Source: a virus. From it: a DNA stretch of 56,526 nt. The position numbers and the translations under genes are program-made. Every line of letters starts with the position of its first letter. Positions within the stretch are counted from its first letter, which is position 1. The stretch covers positions 1 to 56,526 of IMG/VR virus record IMGVR_UViG_3300036785_000842, one strand, 5' to 3'. Below the pieces are notes generated by a model. It was given only the letters and a program-made list of their open reading frames with translations. It was not told the DNA's origin and ran no database searches. Below, one piece after another: positions 29,383 to 39,600 of this stretch.

Positions 29383-30822
29383 CTACCATGTGCTAGGAGC
29401 ATCGAGAAGAGTCTGGGCCGACGGCAGAGCCATGCCGCCGGTGCCGGTTTGACCGCCAAGACCCAGCCAATTCCCCATCGAGCCGATCAACCCGCCGCTG
29501 GGGATATTCCCACCGAGGGGCTGCCCGAACAGGGCCTGCGACCCCAAATTGAGGCCGCCGAGCAGAGTGTTGGCTCGATTGTAAAAGCCCGATTGGGCGA
29601 GCTGGTTCTGCGCGGTCGCCGCATTGGTGACCGCCCCGAGATTGGTCGCCGGGACGACGTTCTGCTGCCCGCCCATGGTCGGGATGCTGGTTGGCCAGGT
29701 CGGCGCCGCGCCGACTGCCGGCAATGCCGCGCCCATCGTGCCGATCCCGGTGCCGAAAAGCCCGGTGCCCGCACCCAGCACCCCTTGCATCGCGGCCATC
29801 GGGTCCTGGAACTGGGCTTGCGCGACCTGCAGGTTGCCCTGCTGCGCCACGGCGTTCTGCGCGGCCGAACCCGTCACCGCCTGGTTGTAGAGATTGGCCA
29901 GGTTGAACCCCTGGCCGAACATCTGTTGCTGCGCCTGGTTGGCGAACTGGCCGCCGGTCACGGCCTGGCCGAACAACGCCTGCTCCTGCGCGTTGCCGGC
30001 GGCCACCGCCTGGTTCTGCGCCGACTGGTAGGCCTGTTGCTGTTGGCGGTTGAAATCGCCTTGCGCCCGGTCGTAGGCCTCGGTGCCGGGCTGCAGCCCC
30101 TGATCGGCGAGCTGCTGGGTCAGCTGCTGGCGCGCCTGAGTGAATTGCGGGTCGAGGTACTGGGTTTGGGATTTGTAGGCGGCGTCCTGGGCCTGCTTGA
30201 CGAGGGTGGACGAGTCGACGCCGACACTGGTCTGGACACCCGGCAATGCCTGTCCGCCGGCACCACCGGTGACGTCGGTCCGAAACGAGCTCGGCGTCAG
30301 CACCGGGATGTTGGGCACATTCGCGAAGTTCGCGGTCGGCTGGACATTGGCCCCGTAGCCGGCACCCTGGTTGATCAGCCCCATGCCGAGGGTACCGAGC
30401 GTGCCGCCCTGGCCGACCGCGGTCGCGCCTGCCCCGGCAACCTTGCTGGCGAGGTCGGTCTGCTGGTTGAACAATGCCTGCTGCGCCGGGTTGAGCGTCT
30501 GGTCGAGCTTGAACCCGGACGCCATCCCGGTCGCCGGGTCGATAAACGGCGTGTAGGCCGACGACCCGAACGGCGAATAGGTGCTGATATTGTTCAGCAT
30601 CGCCTGGGCTTGCGCGGTGTTGACGTTCGCGTTCTGCTGCGCCAACGCCAGCGCCCCAGGATCGACCGACGGTGGGGCGCTCGCCCCGCCCTTAGACAAC
30701 GCACTGCCCAGCGAGATGGCGGCAGGGGCAGCCGCCAGCGCGGCACCGCCCAGCGACGCCCCCGCGGCTGCGGAACCCCCCAGCGAAGCCGCGAGAGGGA
30801 GAGCCGCCGCCGCCTTCGCCAC
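29383..30822 (-). CDS. Ala/Gln-rich ejection protein with N-terminal hydrophobic region
   Basis: 479 aa from the GTG at 30822, 8 nt after GGAG. Residues 1-45 are Ala/Gly hydrophobic; then VDPGALALAQQNANVNTAQAQAMLNN, YSPFGSSAYTPFIDPATG and KLDQTLNPAQQALFNQQTDL. Such Asn/Gln-rich proteins sit between tail-tube and lysin genes in podophages and are counted as internal virion proteins. Confidence 0.75.
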   Translation of the reverse strand: MAKAAAALPLAASLGGSAAAGASLGGAALAAAPAAISLGSALSKGGASAPPSVDPGALALAQQNANVNTAQAQAMLNNISTYSPFGSSAYTPFIDPATGMASGFKLDQTLNPAQQALFNQQTDLASKVAGAGATAVGQGGTLGTLGMGLINQGAGYGANVQPTANFANVPNIPVLTPSSFRTDVTGGAGGQALPGVQTSVGVDSSTLVKQAQDAAYKSQTQYLDPQFTQARQQLTQQLADQGLQPGTEAYDRAQGDFNRQQQQAYQSAQNQAVAAGNAQEQALFGQAVTGGQFANQAQQQMFGQGFNLANLYNQAVTGSAAQNAVAQQGNLQVAQAQFQDPMAAMQGVLGAGTGLFGTGIGTMGAALPAVGAAPTWPTSIPTMGGQQNVVPATNLGAVTNAATAQNQLAQSGFYNRANTLLGGLNLGSQALFGQPLGGNIPSGGLIGSMGNWLGLGGQTGTGGMALPSAQTLLDAPSTW

Positions 30823-31277
30823 TATTGGCACTCCTCATTTTCGGTCATCCTTAATTGAGGCAACCAACGGCACTCGCCGGGCGTCATACCGAACAGCCGG
30901 GCTGAGCCGGACGGCAACGCGTCGCGCAAGACGCCCTCTTCGCGAAAGCCGAGGCGGCGCAGGAACGCGATCACGCCGAGGCTCGCGTCCTCGGTCATCG
31001 CACCCAGGCGGCGGCATTTGAGCGTGATGAACGGGTAGGCGAAGATCGCCGCGAGATTGCGCCGCGAGCACCATTCCGGGCTCGCCGAGGCGATCGAGGC
31101 CTCGATCGAGGGCCACCGGTAGTTGTTGTAGACGACCCCGGCGAGCAGCTCCTCGCCGCGCATGACGCCGATCACCGCGCACGGCCCCCAATCGGGGACG
31201 TGCGGCACCCGCTGCCGCACCCACTCGGCGACACGCTCGGGATCATCGAGACTGACGATGGTCGCTGCTGGACGCAT
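30822..31277 (-). CDS. GNAT acetyltransferase in the tail cassette
   Basis: 151 aa from MRPAATIVSL (an upstream GTG at 31358 would add 27 residues). GPCAVIGVMRGEELLAGVVY is strands 2-4 of the GNAT fold; FAYPFITLKCRRLGAMTEDAS and VIAFLRRLGFREEGVLRDAL are the acetyl-CoA-binding and C-terminal parts. GNATs of this type recur in podophage structural operons; substrate unknown, possibly self-modification of virion proteins or a host target. Confidence 0.82.
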   Translation of the reverse strand: MRPAATIVSLDDPERVAEWVRQRVPHVPDWGPCAVIGVMRGEELLAGVVYNNYRWPSIEASIASASPEWCSRRNLAAIFAYPFITLKCRRLGAMTEDASLGVIAFLRRLGFREEGVLRDALPSGSARLFGMTPGECRWLPQLRMTENEECQ

Positions 31278-31409
31278 GCAGGCCTGCTCCGGTGAGGCGA
31301 AGGGACGCCAAGTCGAGATCGGGGGGTACTCGGGTGGCCTGACGAGCCCAAAGCTCACCAGCGGGCGCCGGAGACGCCTTAGCGACGACTTCTACTAGGA
31401 CGAGAACAA

Positions 31410-33023
31410 TTAGAACGCGACGCCCGGTTCGATGCGAAAGTCGGTGCGCGTCCAGATCCACGGTTCGGTGTTGTCGGCCACCGCATGCATGGCGATCGCG
31501 ATCGCCGAGCCGTCGCCCTCGGCGACGTACCACAGGACCGAGGTCGAGGTCGGGCGTTCCCAGGGCGAGCCCCAGGGGGTGGTGTTCCACGGTGTCGGGC
31601 TGCCGAACTGCTCGACCACGATCGGCGTGTCGGGCTCGGCATAGTCGAAACCGATGCCGAACTCGTAGTAGACCGCGGCGGCCGAGCGGACCACCGGCCG
31701 GACCGCCGCCACCCGCTTGTTGTGCGCGGTGCCGAACAGGTTCCAGGCCTGCAAGGCAAAGGCGTCGATCGGGCGTTCGTCGCCGACCGCGATCTCGTCG
31801 GCCGTGGCGATGCCGAACTGAGAGACCGTGCCGTTCGCGGTGCCAAAAAAGGCCTCGTCGTCCTGGACGCACCAACAATAGGCGTTGAGGCCGCGATAGC
31901 GCGTCCAGGCGTCGAGCCCGGTGGCGTAGACGTGCTGCTCGAAATTGCTGTCGTTGGCGCCGGGGTCCGAGGCGATCAGCGGCACATTGACGATCAGGCG
32001 CCGACCGCCACCCCAATAGATGATTTGCCAGCCCAACAGCGACTTGCCCTGCGCGGTCGCCGCCGTGCACGCCCCCGACGCCTTTGAGCGCGGCGGGAAG
32101 GTGCCGTCCCGCAGCGCGGCGACCAGCTGCGAGAGCTTCACGTAATCGGTCGAGCTGATCATGTAGAGGTCGCCGCCATAACGGCAGACCGCGCGCGGCA
32201 ATATCGCACCGCCAAAAGCCGGCTGCGCCACCGTGTAATAGCCTCGCAATGACCAACCGATCGCCGCGTTCTCGGAGAGCGGGATGTCGGGGCTGGTTCC
32301 GGTGTAGAGCAGCATCTCGGCGCTCGAGAGAAAAAACACCGTGTAGCTGGCGATGCCCTGGCCGCCGTCATAGGTCAGCGGGTTGACCGCGATCAGGTTG
32401 GCGCCGTCGGGAGTGACCATGTCGAACGGGAACCAGTGCAGGATGCCCCCCTGGAACGCGTAGGGGGTCGAGGTGTACCAGAAGCCGGGCGAGTGCCCGT
32501 CCCACATGAATAGGAGGTTGTGGACGACCGCGAGCCCGATGATCGTCGAGGGGTCAAAGGGCGGATAGATCGAGCTCCCAGCCGGCGGTGCCGGATCGAC
32601 GGAGATGGCGAGGGCGGCCAATGTCGTGCCGTCATAGACCTGCAGCGGATCGCGGCCATTTGCCAGAAACAGCCGGCCGTTGAAGTTGACCGTATTCCAC
32701 CACGCCGAATTGAACCCGGTGCCGAGATTGCTCGCCTGGCCCACCACCCAGATATTGCCGCCGGCGGCCGCGATCATTTGCGACTGGTCGCCCGAGCGCC
32801 ATACCGCGAGCGTCGTGACCGGATTGCCGCCGCCGTGCTGGTCAAAGATGCGGCTGCCCTCGCGCGGGATCACGCCGCCGTAATCGGGCTGAAAATTGTC
32901 GAGGGTCACCGCCTCCTGCGGGTCCATCGCCTCGAACGGGTCGCGGGTATTCCACCCTTTGACCGGCGCCGTCACCGGGATCGGTTCGGCGATCAACGGC
33001 ATCGCCTGGCGCTGTCGCTGCAT
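31410..33023 (-). CDS. Tail tube/stabilisation protein, P22 gp10-like beta-propeller type
   Basis: 537 aa. Starts with VKGWNTRDPFEAMDPQEAVTLDNFQPDYGGVIPREG, the signature of neck/tail proteins in alphaproteobacterial podophages, then repeated beta-blades (IIGLAVVHNLLFMWDGHSPGFWY, LRGYYTVAQPAFGGAILPRA). Contacts the gp4-like protein encoded immediately upstream. The last third includes QHVYATGLDAWTRYRGLNAY. Role: closing the head and linking tail fibres. Confidence 0.8.
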   Translation of the reverse strand: MQRQRQAMPLIAEPIPVTAPVKGWNTRDPFEAMDPQEAVTLDNFQPDYGGVIPREGSRIFDQHGGGNPVTTLAVWRSGDQSQMIAAAGGNIWVVGQASNLGTGFNSAWWNTVNFNGRLFLANGRDPLQVYDGTTLAALAISVDPAPPAGSSIYPPFDPSTIIGLAVVHNLLFMWDGHSPGFWYTSTPYAFQGGILHWFPFDMVTPDGANLIAVNPLTYDGGQGIASYTVFFLSSAEMLLYTGTSPDIPLSENAAIGWSLRGYYTVAQPAFGGAILPRAVCRYGGDLYMISSTDYVKLSQLVAALRDGTFPPRSKASGACTAATAQGKSLLGWQIIYWGGGRRLIVNVPLIASDPGANDSNFEQHVYATGLDAWTRYRGLNAYCWCVQDDEAFFGTANGTVSQFGIATADEIAVGDERPIDAFALQAWNLFGTAHNKRVAAVRPVVRSAAAVYYEFGIGFDYAEPDTPIVVEQFGSPTPWNTTPWGSPWERPTSTSVLWYVAEGDGSAIAIAMHAVADNTEPWIWTRTDFRIEPGVAF

Positions 33024-33026
33024 CGC

Positions 33027-34202
33027 TCAGGTCCCCGGCGGCAATTGCGGCTCGGGTGCGGGCGGCGCCAATGGCCCGCCCGCCCCGCCGTCGGGCCAGC
33101 TCCTCGAAGTCTCCGGGGCCGGCAGCCGCGGCGGCGCGGCCGCAGCGACCGGGTAGGGGACGCCGATTTGCGATGGCCTGGCGCTCTCGCCGAGGACCGG
33201 CGCCGGCGCGGCGAGCGGCGCCGGCCGCGTTACCTGGTGCCGGCGGCGCAGCCGGCGCGGCGGCGGCCGCGGCACCTCGAGCGGCGGCGGGGCGCGGCTG
33301 AGCAAGACCCGAGCACGCTCGGCGTCACCCGGAGCCCGCAGCAGCGCCGGCCGCGGCGGCAACGGCGGCGGCCGGCCGAGATCGGGCGGCGGCTGCCAAT
33401 CCGGTCGCTCCATCGGCGCGATGACGCGGGCGACATCGACCGGCAGCGGCGCTTCCGGCGGCGGCGGGCTCGGCGGAAAGGCGCCGAGACTGTACTGGCC
33501 GATAAAATCCTCGCGGTAGAACGGCACCAGGTTGAGCGTCATCATGCCGCCCGTGCGCGCCACCGCCTTGTCGACCTCGCGATCGTATTCCTCTTTTTCC
33601 TCGTCATAAGCGAGACCCAGCCGGCGCAGCATGCGCCAGCGGGTGCCGAGCTCGATCAGGAACTCGCTGAGGATCGCGGTATCGTCGTCGCCGGTCCAGT
33701 CGGGCCCCATCGTGCCGTCGGCGTGCCGGACCGCCCAGGCCGAGCGGTACTCGAAGACGAATTGCGAGGTCTGATCGGTCGCGGCGACCTGGGGGTCGAT
33801 CGAGAACCGCGTGCCGTAGCCCGCCCCCTCGCCCGACGGCACGCGGATCCGCCAGCGCCGCCAGATCGTCGCCCGGCCATAGATCGAGCTGCGGTAGCGC
33901 TGCCATTGCTGCGGGCTGAGCGCCCCACGCATCGCCCAATAGCGCGTCCGCTCCCAGACCGTGTCGTTGACCACCGACAGAAAATCGGGCGGCAGCACAT
34001 AGTCGGACGCGCCGTCGGCGGTGAACTCGTATTCGATCACCAAGGGCGCCCAATCGGCCCGCCGGACGATCGCCCACAGTGCCCGGCGCGCCTGCGCGAC
34101 CAGACGCTTGGCCGCCGGCAATTTGGATCCGAAAATCGGCGTGACCGGCTCGTCGATCCCGAGATCCTGAGCGATGTTGGTGCAGATCGTGGCCAGGGTC
34201 AT
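33027..34202 (-). CDS. Head-tail connector, P22 gp4-like, with Pro-rich tail
   Basis: 391 aa. Residues 1-220: LATICTNIAQDLGI, RLVAQARRALWAIVRRADWAPL, SDYVLPPDFLSVVNDTVWERTR and a later ILSEFLIELGTRWRMLRRLGL follow the gp4 / DNA-stabilisation fold. From ~235 the chain is 150 residues of Pro/Arg-rich sequence, longer than usual. Starts inside the upstream 77-aa gene's stop (4-nt overlap). Confidence 0.78.
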   Translation of the reverse strand: MTLATICTNIAQDLGIDEPVTPIFGSKLPAAKRLVAQARRALWAIVRRADWAPLVIEYEFTADGASDYVLPPDFLSVVNDTVWERTRYWAMRGALSPQQWQRYRSSIYGRATIWRRWRIRVPSGEGAGYGTRFSIDPQVAATDQTSQFVFEYRSAWAVRHADGTMGPDWTGDDDTAILSEFLIELGTRWRMLRRLGLAYDEEKEEYDREVDKAVARTGGMMTLNLVPFYREDFIGQYSLGAFPPSPPPPEAPLPVDVARVIAPMERPDWQPPPDLGRPPPLPPRPALLRAPGDAERARVLLSRAPPPLEVPRPPPRRLRRRHQVTRPAPLAAPAPVLGESARPSQIGVPYPVAAAAPPRLPAPETSRSWPDGGAGGPLAPPAPEPQLPPGT

Positions 34203-34432
34203 GCGGCTAGCTCCCCGCTATCACTCGACGATGAGCGAGTTTCCGTGAGGGCGACATCAAGAGCTCGTCTCTCGCGAGGCCAATAAGCCGCCCGAAAACA
34301 GTCGCACACGAGGCAACTGTGGCGTGCCGACAGGTTCGTCGCGATTAAATCGTTATGCGCCCAGTGGATCCCGCCCAGGTGCCAGTTGAGCCATTCGCTG
34401 CGGAGCCGAGCGGCAAGGCGCATCCCCCTCAT
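34199..34432 (-). CDS. Hypothetical protein with CxxC-type motif
   Basis: 77 aa, ATG; overlaps the gp4-like start by 4 nt. Contains WLNWHLGGIHWAHNDLIATN and SCLVCDCFRAAYW. Codon use is less GC-biased at third positions than in neighbours, so this could be spurious; the overlap pattern supports it. Confidence 0.45.
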   Translation of the reverse strand: MRGMRLAARLRSEWLNWHLGGIHWAHNDLIATNLSARHSCLVCDCFRAAYWPRERRALDVALTETRSSSSDSGELAA

Positions 34433-34433
34433 T

Positions 34434-34706
34434 TCACCGCCGGGCCTGGCGCTCGTCGATCCGGCGGCTGATCTCGCTGGCGATGGCGCCCCCCGGCGCC
34501 GATCGGCCGGAGGGTGGCTTCGCCCGCCGCTTGCGCTCGGAGGGCGGTTTTGACTGCCCGGTCTGGTTCAAGGCGATGGCGACGGCCTGCTTGGGGTTGG
34601 TCACCCTCTCGCCCGACGAGCTCTTGAGACCGCCCTCCTTGAATTCGCCCATCGTCCGGGCGACCTTGCGCTCCTTGCCGGCCTTGGTCTTGGGAATTCG
34701 GGCCAT
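34434..34706 (-). CDS. DUF6496-like protein
   Basis: 90 aa. ARTMGEFKEGGLKSSSGERV then TNPKQAVAIALNQ matches the small DUF6496 phage proteins. C-terminal tail AIASEISRRIDERQARR recurs in the 16132-16857 protein. Function unknown. Confidence 0.72.
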   Translation of the reverse strand: MARIPKTKAGKERKVARTMGEFKEGGLKSSSGERVTNPKQAVAIALNQTGQSKPPSERKRRAKPPSGRSAPGGAIASEISRRIDERQARR

Positions 34707-34951
34707 CAGCGCGCCTCCCCTTCGGCCAGCTCCAGGGTAAAGCGCGGGCTTGCCGCATTCTCGTCGATCACGAGCGGGACGTTTTTGATCCGCCCGTAAA
34801 AGCGCCCGTCGTGCTCCAAGAGGTGGCTGCGCACGAGCTCGTATTCGCCCGCCGTCACGGCCACCCGGGCACGTCTCGAGCGCGCCCCGAGCGCGGCCTC
34901 GACGAGCTCGGCCAGAAGCCGCTCGGCCGGATCGTCAACGCAGCTCAGCAT
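34706..34951 (-). CDS. Hypothetical protein (81 aa)
   Basis: Starts one base inside the stop of the 34951 gene. ERLLAELVEAALGARSRRAR then YELVRSHLLEHDGRFYGRI; compact alpha/beta. Function unknown. Confidence 0.65.
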   Translation of the reverse strand: MLSCVDDPAERLLAELVEAALGARSRRARVAVTAGEYELVRSHLLEHDGRFYGRIKNVPLVIDENAASPRFTLELAEGEAR

Positions 34952-35169
34952 CAGCTTGCCGGTTCCGCCGGCGCGCCGCTGGTGAACGCCTGGTAATAAG
35001 CCGCATAGGCCGCCGGGTAGCGCTCGGCGTCCTCGGTCGTCGCCACCGACACCGCCTCGCGGCGGCCGCCATCGACCTCCCAGCTCTCCTCGGAGCTGGC
35101 GACCCCGACCAGCAGCCGCCGGGCACCGCCGGCGCCGTTGCGATCCTCAAAGAAACGGACCGTTTGCAT
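34951..35169 (-). CDS. Hypothetical protein (72 aa)
   Basis: MQTVRFFEDRNGAGGARRLL with a beta-hairpin feel, ending YAAYYQAFTSGAPAEPAS. Precedes and overlaps the 81-aa gene by 1 nt. Good AGGAGGAG upstream. Function unknown. Confidence 0.65.
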   Translation of the reverse strand: MQTVRFFEDRNGAGGARRLLVGVASSEESWEVDGGRREAVSVATTEDAERYPAAYAAYYQAFTSGAPAEPAS

Positions 35170-35235
35170 GCACTCCTCCTCTCCGCTGAAAATTTCGGCG
35201 CTGGAGCCGGTTTTCCGGCCGTTCAGGCACTAAGG

Positions 35236-35268
35236 AAAAAACACCCGGCCCACACGACCCGCGCCGGG
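35236..35268 (-). terminator. Probable intrinsic terminator in the late block
   Basis: Minus strand: CCCGGC/GCCGGG stem with a 13-nt loop, then TG and TTTTTT. Lies 50 bp past the stop of the 35318 gene, in a 148-bp gap. Confidence 0.5.
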
Positions 35269-35317
35269 CGAGGCGCGCCCAGCGGGCCTCCTAGAGGCTT
35301 TTGCGGGCGATTTCCGC

Positions 35318-35644
35318 TTAAGTGATTTCGGGGGCGTTCCTGATCGCCAGCCCGAATTCGGCGATCGCCGGATCGGCGATCCCGAACCGGAACACCTCGA
35401 GGCGCTCACATAGGGTGCGCCACTGCTCCTCGGTCAGGGTGACGCAGTCGGCCTTGTCCTCGATCGCCCGGGTGACCGGCTCGAGCGCCTTCATCACGCG
35501 CAGGATCTGGTCGAGCGCCACGCCTTCTCCCGGCGCACGGCGCAGCACGTCGGACATCGTCTCGCCCCATGCGAACGTCACCGGCGCGCCGTTCGGACCC
35601 TTGGCGGTCAACACACCGGTGCGTAGTTCGATCTTGCGTGCCAT
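35318..35644 (-). CDS. Hypothetical protein (108 aa)
   Basis: Starts MARKIELRTGVLT after GAGAGGA. LDQILRVMKALEPVTRAIED and TEEQWRTLCERLEVFRFGIADPAIAEF suggest a helical protein. Some phages have similar short proteins beside tail fibres. Function unknown. Confidence 0.65.
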   Translation of the reverse strand: MARKIELRTGVLTAKGPNGAPVTFAWGETMSDVLRRAPGEGVALDQILRVMKALEPVTRAIEDKADCVTLTEEQWRTLCERLEVFRFGIADPAIAEFGLAIRNAPEIT

Positions 35645-35746
35645 CACAGTCCTCTCCGATGCTCGACGAAACACTATCTTCGCGCTTCCAGCTCCTGGAA
35701 TATCCAGCCGGCCGCCGGCGCCAGGCGCATTGATTTTCCCTGGGCA

Positions 35747-36667
35747 TCATGCGGTTTGGGTGATCACAATAACGCCGGCGCGCCCGGCGCCGCCGTTGGC
35801 GGCGGTGGTGCCCACCCCGCCGCCACTCGCGCCGCCGCCGTAAAGGCCGCCCGTGCTGCCGGGTGAGCCCGCGACGGTCGCGGAACTCCCACCGCCGCCA
35901 GCCCCGCCACCGCTACCGTGGTTGACGCCCCACTCGTTGCCTCGCCCGCCAGCGCCGCCCGCGGCAGACGGCCCGCCAAAAGCACCACCACCACCGCCGC
36001 TGCCGCTGGTCCCGCCGCCGCCTGCGGCACCAGTAGTGCCGCCCGCCCCGCCCGCCGCTCCGGTATTCGCCCCAAAGGTTATCGAGGCGCCGCCCGCCCC
36101 GCCATTGGCCGTGCTCGTCGAACCGTTGGCCCCGTTGGCGCCGCCGCCGCTACCACCACCACCGCCGGCTCCCTTGTTGGTAGGGTCCGCCGAACCGCCC
36201 GCCCCGCCTGGGCCGCCTGGGCCGCCCGCCCCGCCACCGCCTCCAGCGCTGGCACCGCTTAAACCAACCCCACCGGTGCCGCCAGCATTGCCGGTGCCAC
36301 CGGTGCCACCGGTGCCACCGGTGCCAACAGCCCCCCCGCCGGCGCCGCCAGGCCCACCACCCATTGCGATGAGCACGCCGCTGTTCCAGTTGGTGTTGGT
36401 GCCGGCTGTAGAAACGGTACTCCCGGCAACCCCACCAGCACCGCCGGCGCCGATGACAATCGGATAGACAGTGGTGTTGACGATCGAGACGCCCGTCAAG
36501 ACGCGGTATTCGCCGCCGCCTGCACCGCTTCCACCGGCCGACCCGCCACCACCGCTGCCGCCGATGGCTTCGATCGTCGCGGTGCCGGTGAAGGTCGCGG
36601 TCCAGCTGGTGCCGATCGTCAAGAAAACCGGTGCGGCCAAGGCGACGGGTTTGCTGAACAGCATCAT
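35747..36667 (-). CDS. Glycine-rich tail-tip adhesin-like protein
   Basis: 306 aa from MMLFSKPVALAAPVFLT, overlapping the fibre stop by 4 nt (ATGA). After an N-terminal beta domain (GTSWTATFTGTATIEAIGGSGGGG) comes ~220 residues with over half Gly, in GGTGG and GGAGG runs, ending RAGVIVITQTA. This matches the Gly-rich domain (Gly_rich_2 type) of phage fibre tips; in Salmonella phage S16 gp38 Gly-rich motifs form a polyglycine-II sandwich that contacts the receptor. Probably host-range determinant. Confidence 0.8.
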   Translation of the reverse strand: MMLFSKPVALAAPVFLTIGTSWTATFTGTATIEAIGGSGGGGSAGGSGAGGGEYRVLTGVSIVNTTVYPIVIGAGGAGGVAGSTVSTAGTNTNWNSGVLIAMGGGPGGAGGGAVGTGGTGGTGGTGNAGGTGGVGLSGASAGGGGGAGGPGGPGGAGGSADPTNKGAGGGGGSGGGANGANGSTSTANGGAGGASITFGANTGAAGGAGGTTGAAGGGGTSGSGGGGGAFGGPSAAGGAGGRGNEWGVNHGSGGGAGGGGSSATVAGSPGSTGGLYGGGASGGGVGTTAANGGAGRAGVIVITQTA

Positions 36668-39600
36668 TGCAACGTCACCTGAATGCCGCCGATCGAGTTC
36701 GTAAACGTGCCGGTGCTCGCCAGGATCAGCCGGTCGCCCGCCGCCATCGCCATCGTCGTCAAGGTCATCGGCTGGTCGCCGCTCTGGTAAATACTGCTGT
36801 TGCAATTCACCGACATGCCGCCATGAACCGACGTGCCCGGCCCGGCTGTCGAGCCCGCCGGCACCAGATTGACCGATACGGTGGCCGCCGCTCCGTTGAG
36901 CACCGTAATCACGCCGATCACCGAGACGATAGTCCTCGGTGCGTCCGCCCTAAACACAAACCCGTTGTTGGGGTTGGCTCCGGCGATCCACGCCACGGTC
37001 TTCACGATCTGCCCGATCGGCGCCCCGTTGAGTGCCAGGACGGGCGCCCCGGCGGTCCCGGTTCCTGCAAGGTTGATTGTGCCGGCGCCCATATCGCCGG
37101 TCATCGGCAACGTACCGCCGGTCGGCGCGCCGACCACCATGCCTTCGCCGAGCGCCAACCGCTGATTCAGGGTGGTGCCGCCATGGGTCGTCGTGTTGAA
37201 TGTAAGCTGCGTGCTTTCGACAGGCGTCGTGTTGTTCCAAGCTTCCGCAGCCAGACAGTTAATCGTCGCCCGGTTGCCGGCGCTGTATCCAGCGCCGTTG
37301 TAACCGCGCCAGGCAATACCACCCATCAGGGCGCCCTGTGTCAGGGCAGTAGGGGTACCTGCAGTCCCAAGCGAGGTGCGCATCAGGATACTGGGCGAGT
37401 TACCAGCACTCGCGCCGCTATAGGCATCCATCTCCAGCCGCGGTACAGTGGCATCCAGGCCACTGATCTGCATGGCCGTCCCGGGCTGCGGCGCCTGCGC
37501 GGCGGCGGTATTGAGATTGACCACCACCGCACCGCTGAAATTCGCCGCCGCGGCCGTGATCGTCCCGGTGAAGGTCGGCGACGGCGCCGTGAGCAGACCG
37601 GTAAATGTCGCCCCCGCCAACGCCGCGCGGCTAGTATCCGAGGGATGTACGTGATCGGGCCGCGCATAGGTCACCTGGGTGCCGATCGTCGCCGTGCCGT
37701 CCATGACCGGTGTCGTCACGGTGTTGACCACCGGCACGGAAGCGACGGTCGCTATCCCGAGTGTGGATAAGCTCTGAAAACTCGGGTTGGAGGAAGCTCC
37801 GTTGCTGGCAAGGATATTTCCTGCTCCGGCGGGAGCTGCGGCACCAAAGGGGGCAGCACTGCCGCCGCCAAGCAACACATTGAACGCAGGCGGTGCCGCC
37901 AGCCCGGTGCCGCCGCTGGTAACCCCAAGCGGTGTGGCCATCGTCACCGTGCCGGTGAAGGCCGGCCCGGCCAGCGGCGCGTACTGCGCGAGGTTGAGCA
38001 TCGTCGACACTTGCGCCGCGTTCAGGTCGAGCGGCGCACCAAGCGCCACATTATTATTGCCCTTGATCGTGTTGGCCGCCATCTGCGCCAGGATCGCGTT
38101 GGTAACGGCCTGCGCCGCCAACTTCCCGGTCGTCACCACGGCGGGCTGGATAGTCGCCGCACCGCCTTGAGGGATCAGGATATCTCCAGTTACCAATACC
38201 CAATTAGGCTGATTGGTGCCGCTGTTGACCTGCAATATCTGATTGCCGACAGGCAAAGCGAGCCGCGCCAGATTGCCGCTCGAGCCGCGAAAATATATAT
38301 CGCCGGCAGCATCGCTACCGACATTGAGCCCGGAGACTGTCGTGCCGGTGAAGGTCATCCCCGACGTGCTGACCACCGCTGCAGCCGTCGTGTTGTAATA
38401 CGCCGCTTGACTGGCCGCCCCCGGAGCATTGACCGTGCCGCTGCCGCCGGTACCCGGAGTGAGCAGCGTGCCGTTGACGTAAAAACCGCCGCCGCTCCCG
38501 ACATTGACGGTGTTCAGACCCATATCGGCGGCGCCGGCGCCGACCATCAGCCCCTGACCGATCGTCAGCGGAATCGTAGCGGCAGTGCCGGTGGCGGGAT
38601 TGGTAAGAAACTCGAGCCGTGTCGGATGGTTGGCAGTCGACCAAACCCCATTCGTTACCGCACGAATAGCCGCCGGCACAGAGCCCGTCTCAAACGAGGA
38701 ACCGTCCCAGCCCCAAAAGCGCAGCGCGCCGATATAAGCAGCGGCGGCGGTCGGGGCAATATTTGTCGGCGCCGCTTGGGTTCCCGCCGCCGTGCGGAAG
38801 TTGAGACTGGTGGTCGTCCCGGCTGCCAACCCGAAGGCGTCCATCACGATCAGCGCCGGCGCGCCGTCGATCGCGCCGGTATGAAACATCGGCGTGCCCA
38901 ATGTCGTCGACTGCATCGCCGCGACATTGAGATTGACCGACAGCGTGCTGGACATGTTCAGCGTGCCAGCCCCAAACACGCCGCCAGGGGGACCGCCGAT
39001 CGCCAAGCCACCAGTGATCGTGCCACCGACCAGCGGAAGGGCGCCGATATTGGTCGCCGCCGCCGCCCCCGCGGCCGTCGCCCCGGTGCCGCCGCTAGCC
39101 ACCGGAACCGTCGCCAATCCTATGGTTACAGTTGGTGTCGTACCGCCGCCGGTGATCGGTGCGGCGACATTGACCGTGGTTATCCCGCCGCCGGTTGCCG
39201 CCGCCACCGGCAGCCAGGTCGAGCCGTTCCACCCCATCACGTAGCCGGTCGTTGGCGCGGCGGTCGAGAGCGGCCGGGTCGCCAGATGAGCGTCGGCGTA
39301 CTGCTTGGTCACCGCACCGAGCGCCACGGTTGGATCGCCCGACAGGATCAAGGGGCCAGTCATCGTGTCGCCGGCGACGTCGACCGCGTCTTCCGCCATC
39401 GCCATGATGTTGTCGGCGTATTGCTTGGTCACCGCACCGAGTACCCCGGTCGGGTCGGCGTTGAGGGTCAGCGGGCCGGTCATGGTCACATTGCCGGCCA
39501 GCGGCACCGCAGCGTTGGCGACCGCGCTGACGGCGTCGACGTAGCCTTTGGTCGCCGCCTGGTTGACCGGCGAAACCCCGGTCGGTGCGGCCGACAGGGT

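Noticed and set aside
35853-36467. Pro-rich plus-strand frame
   Set aside because: Exact antisense of the Gly-rich protein (GGN codons read as Pro/Ala).
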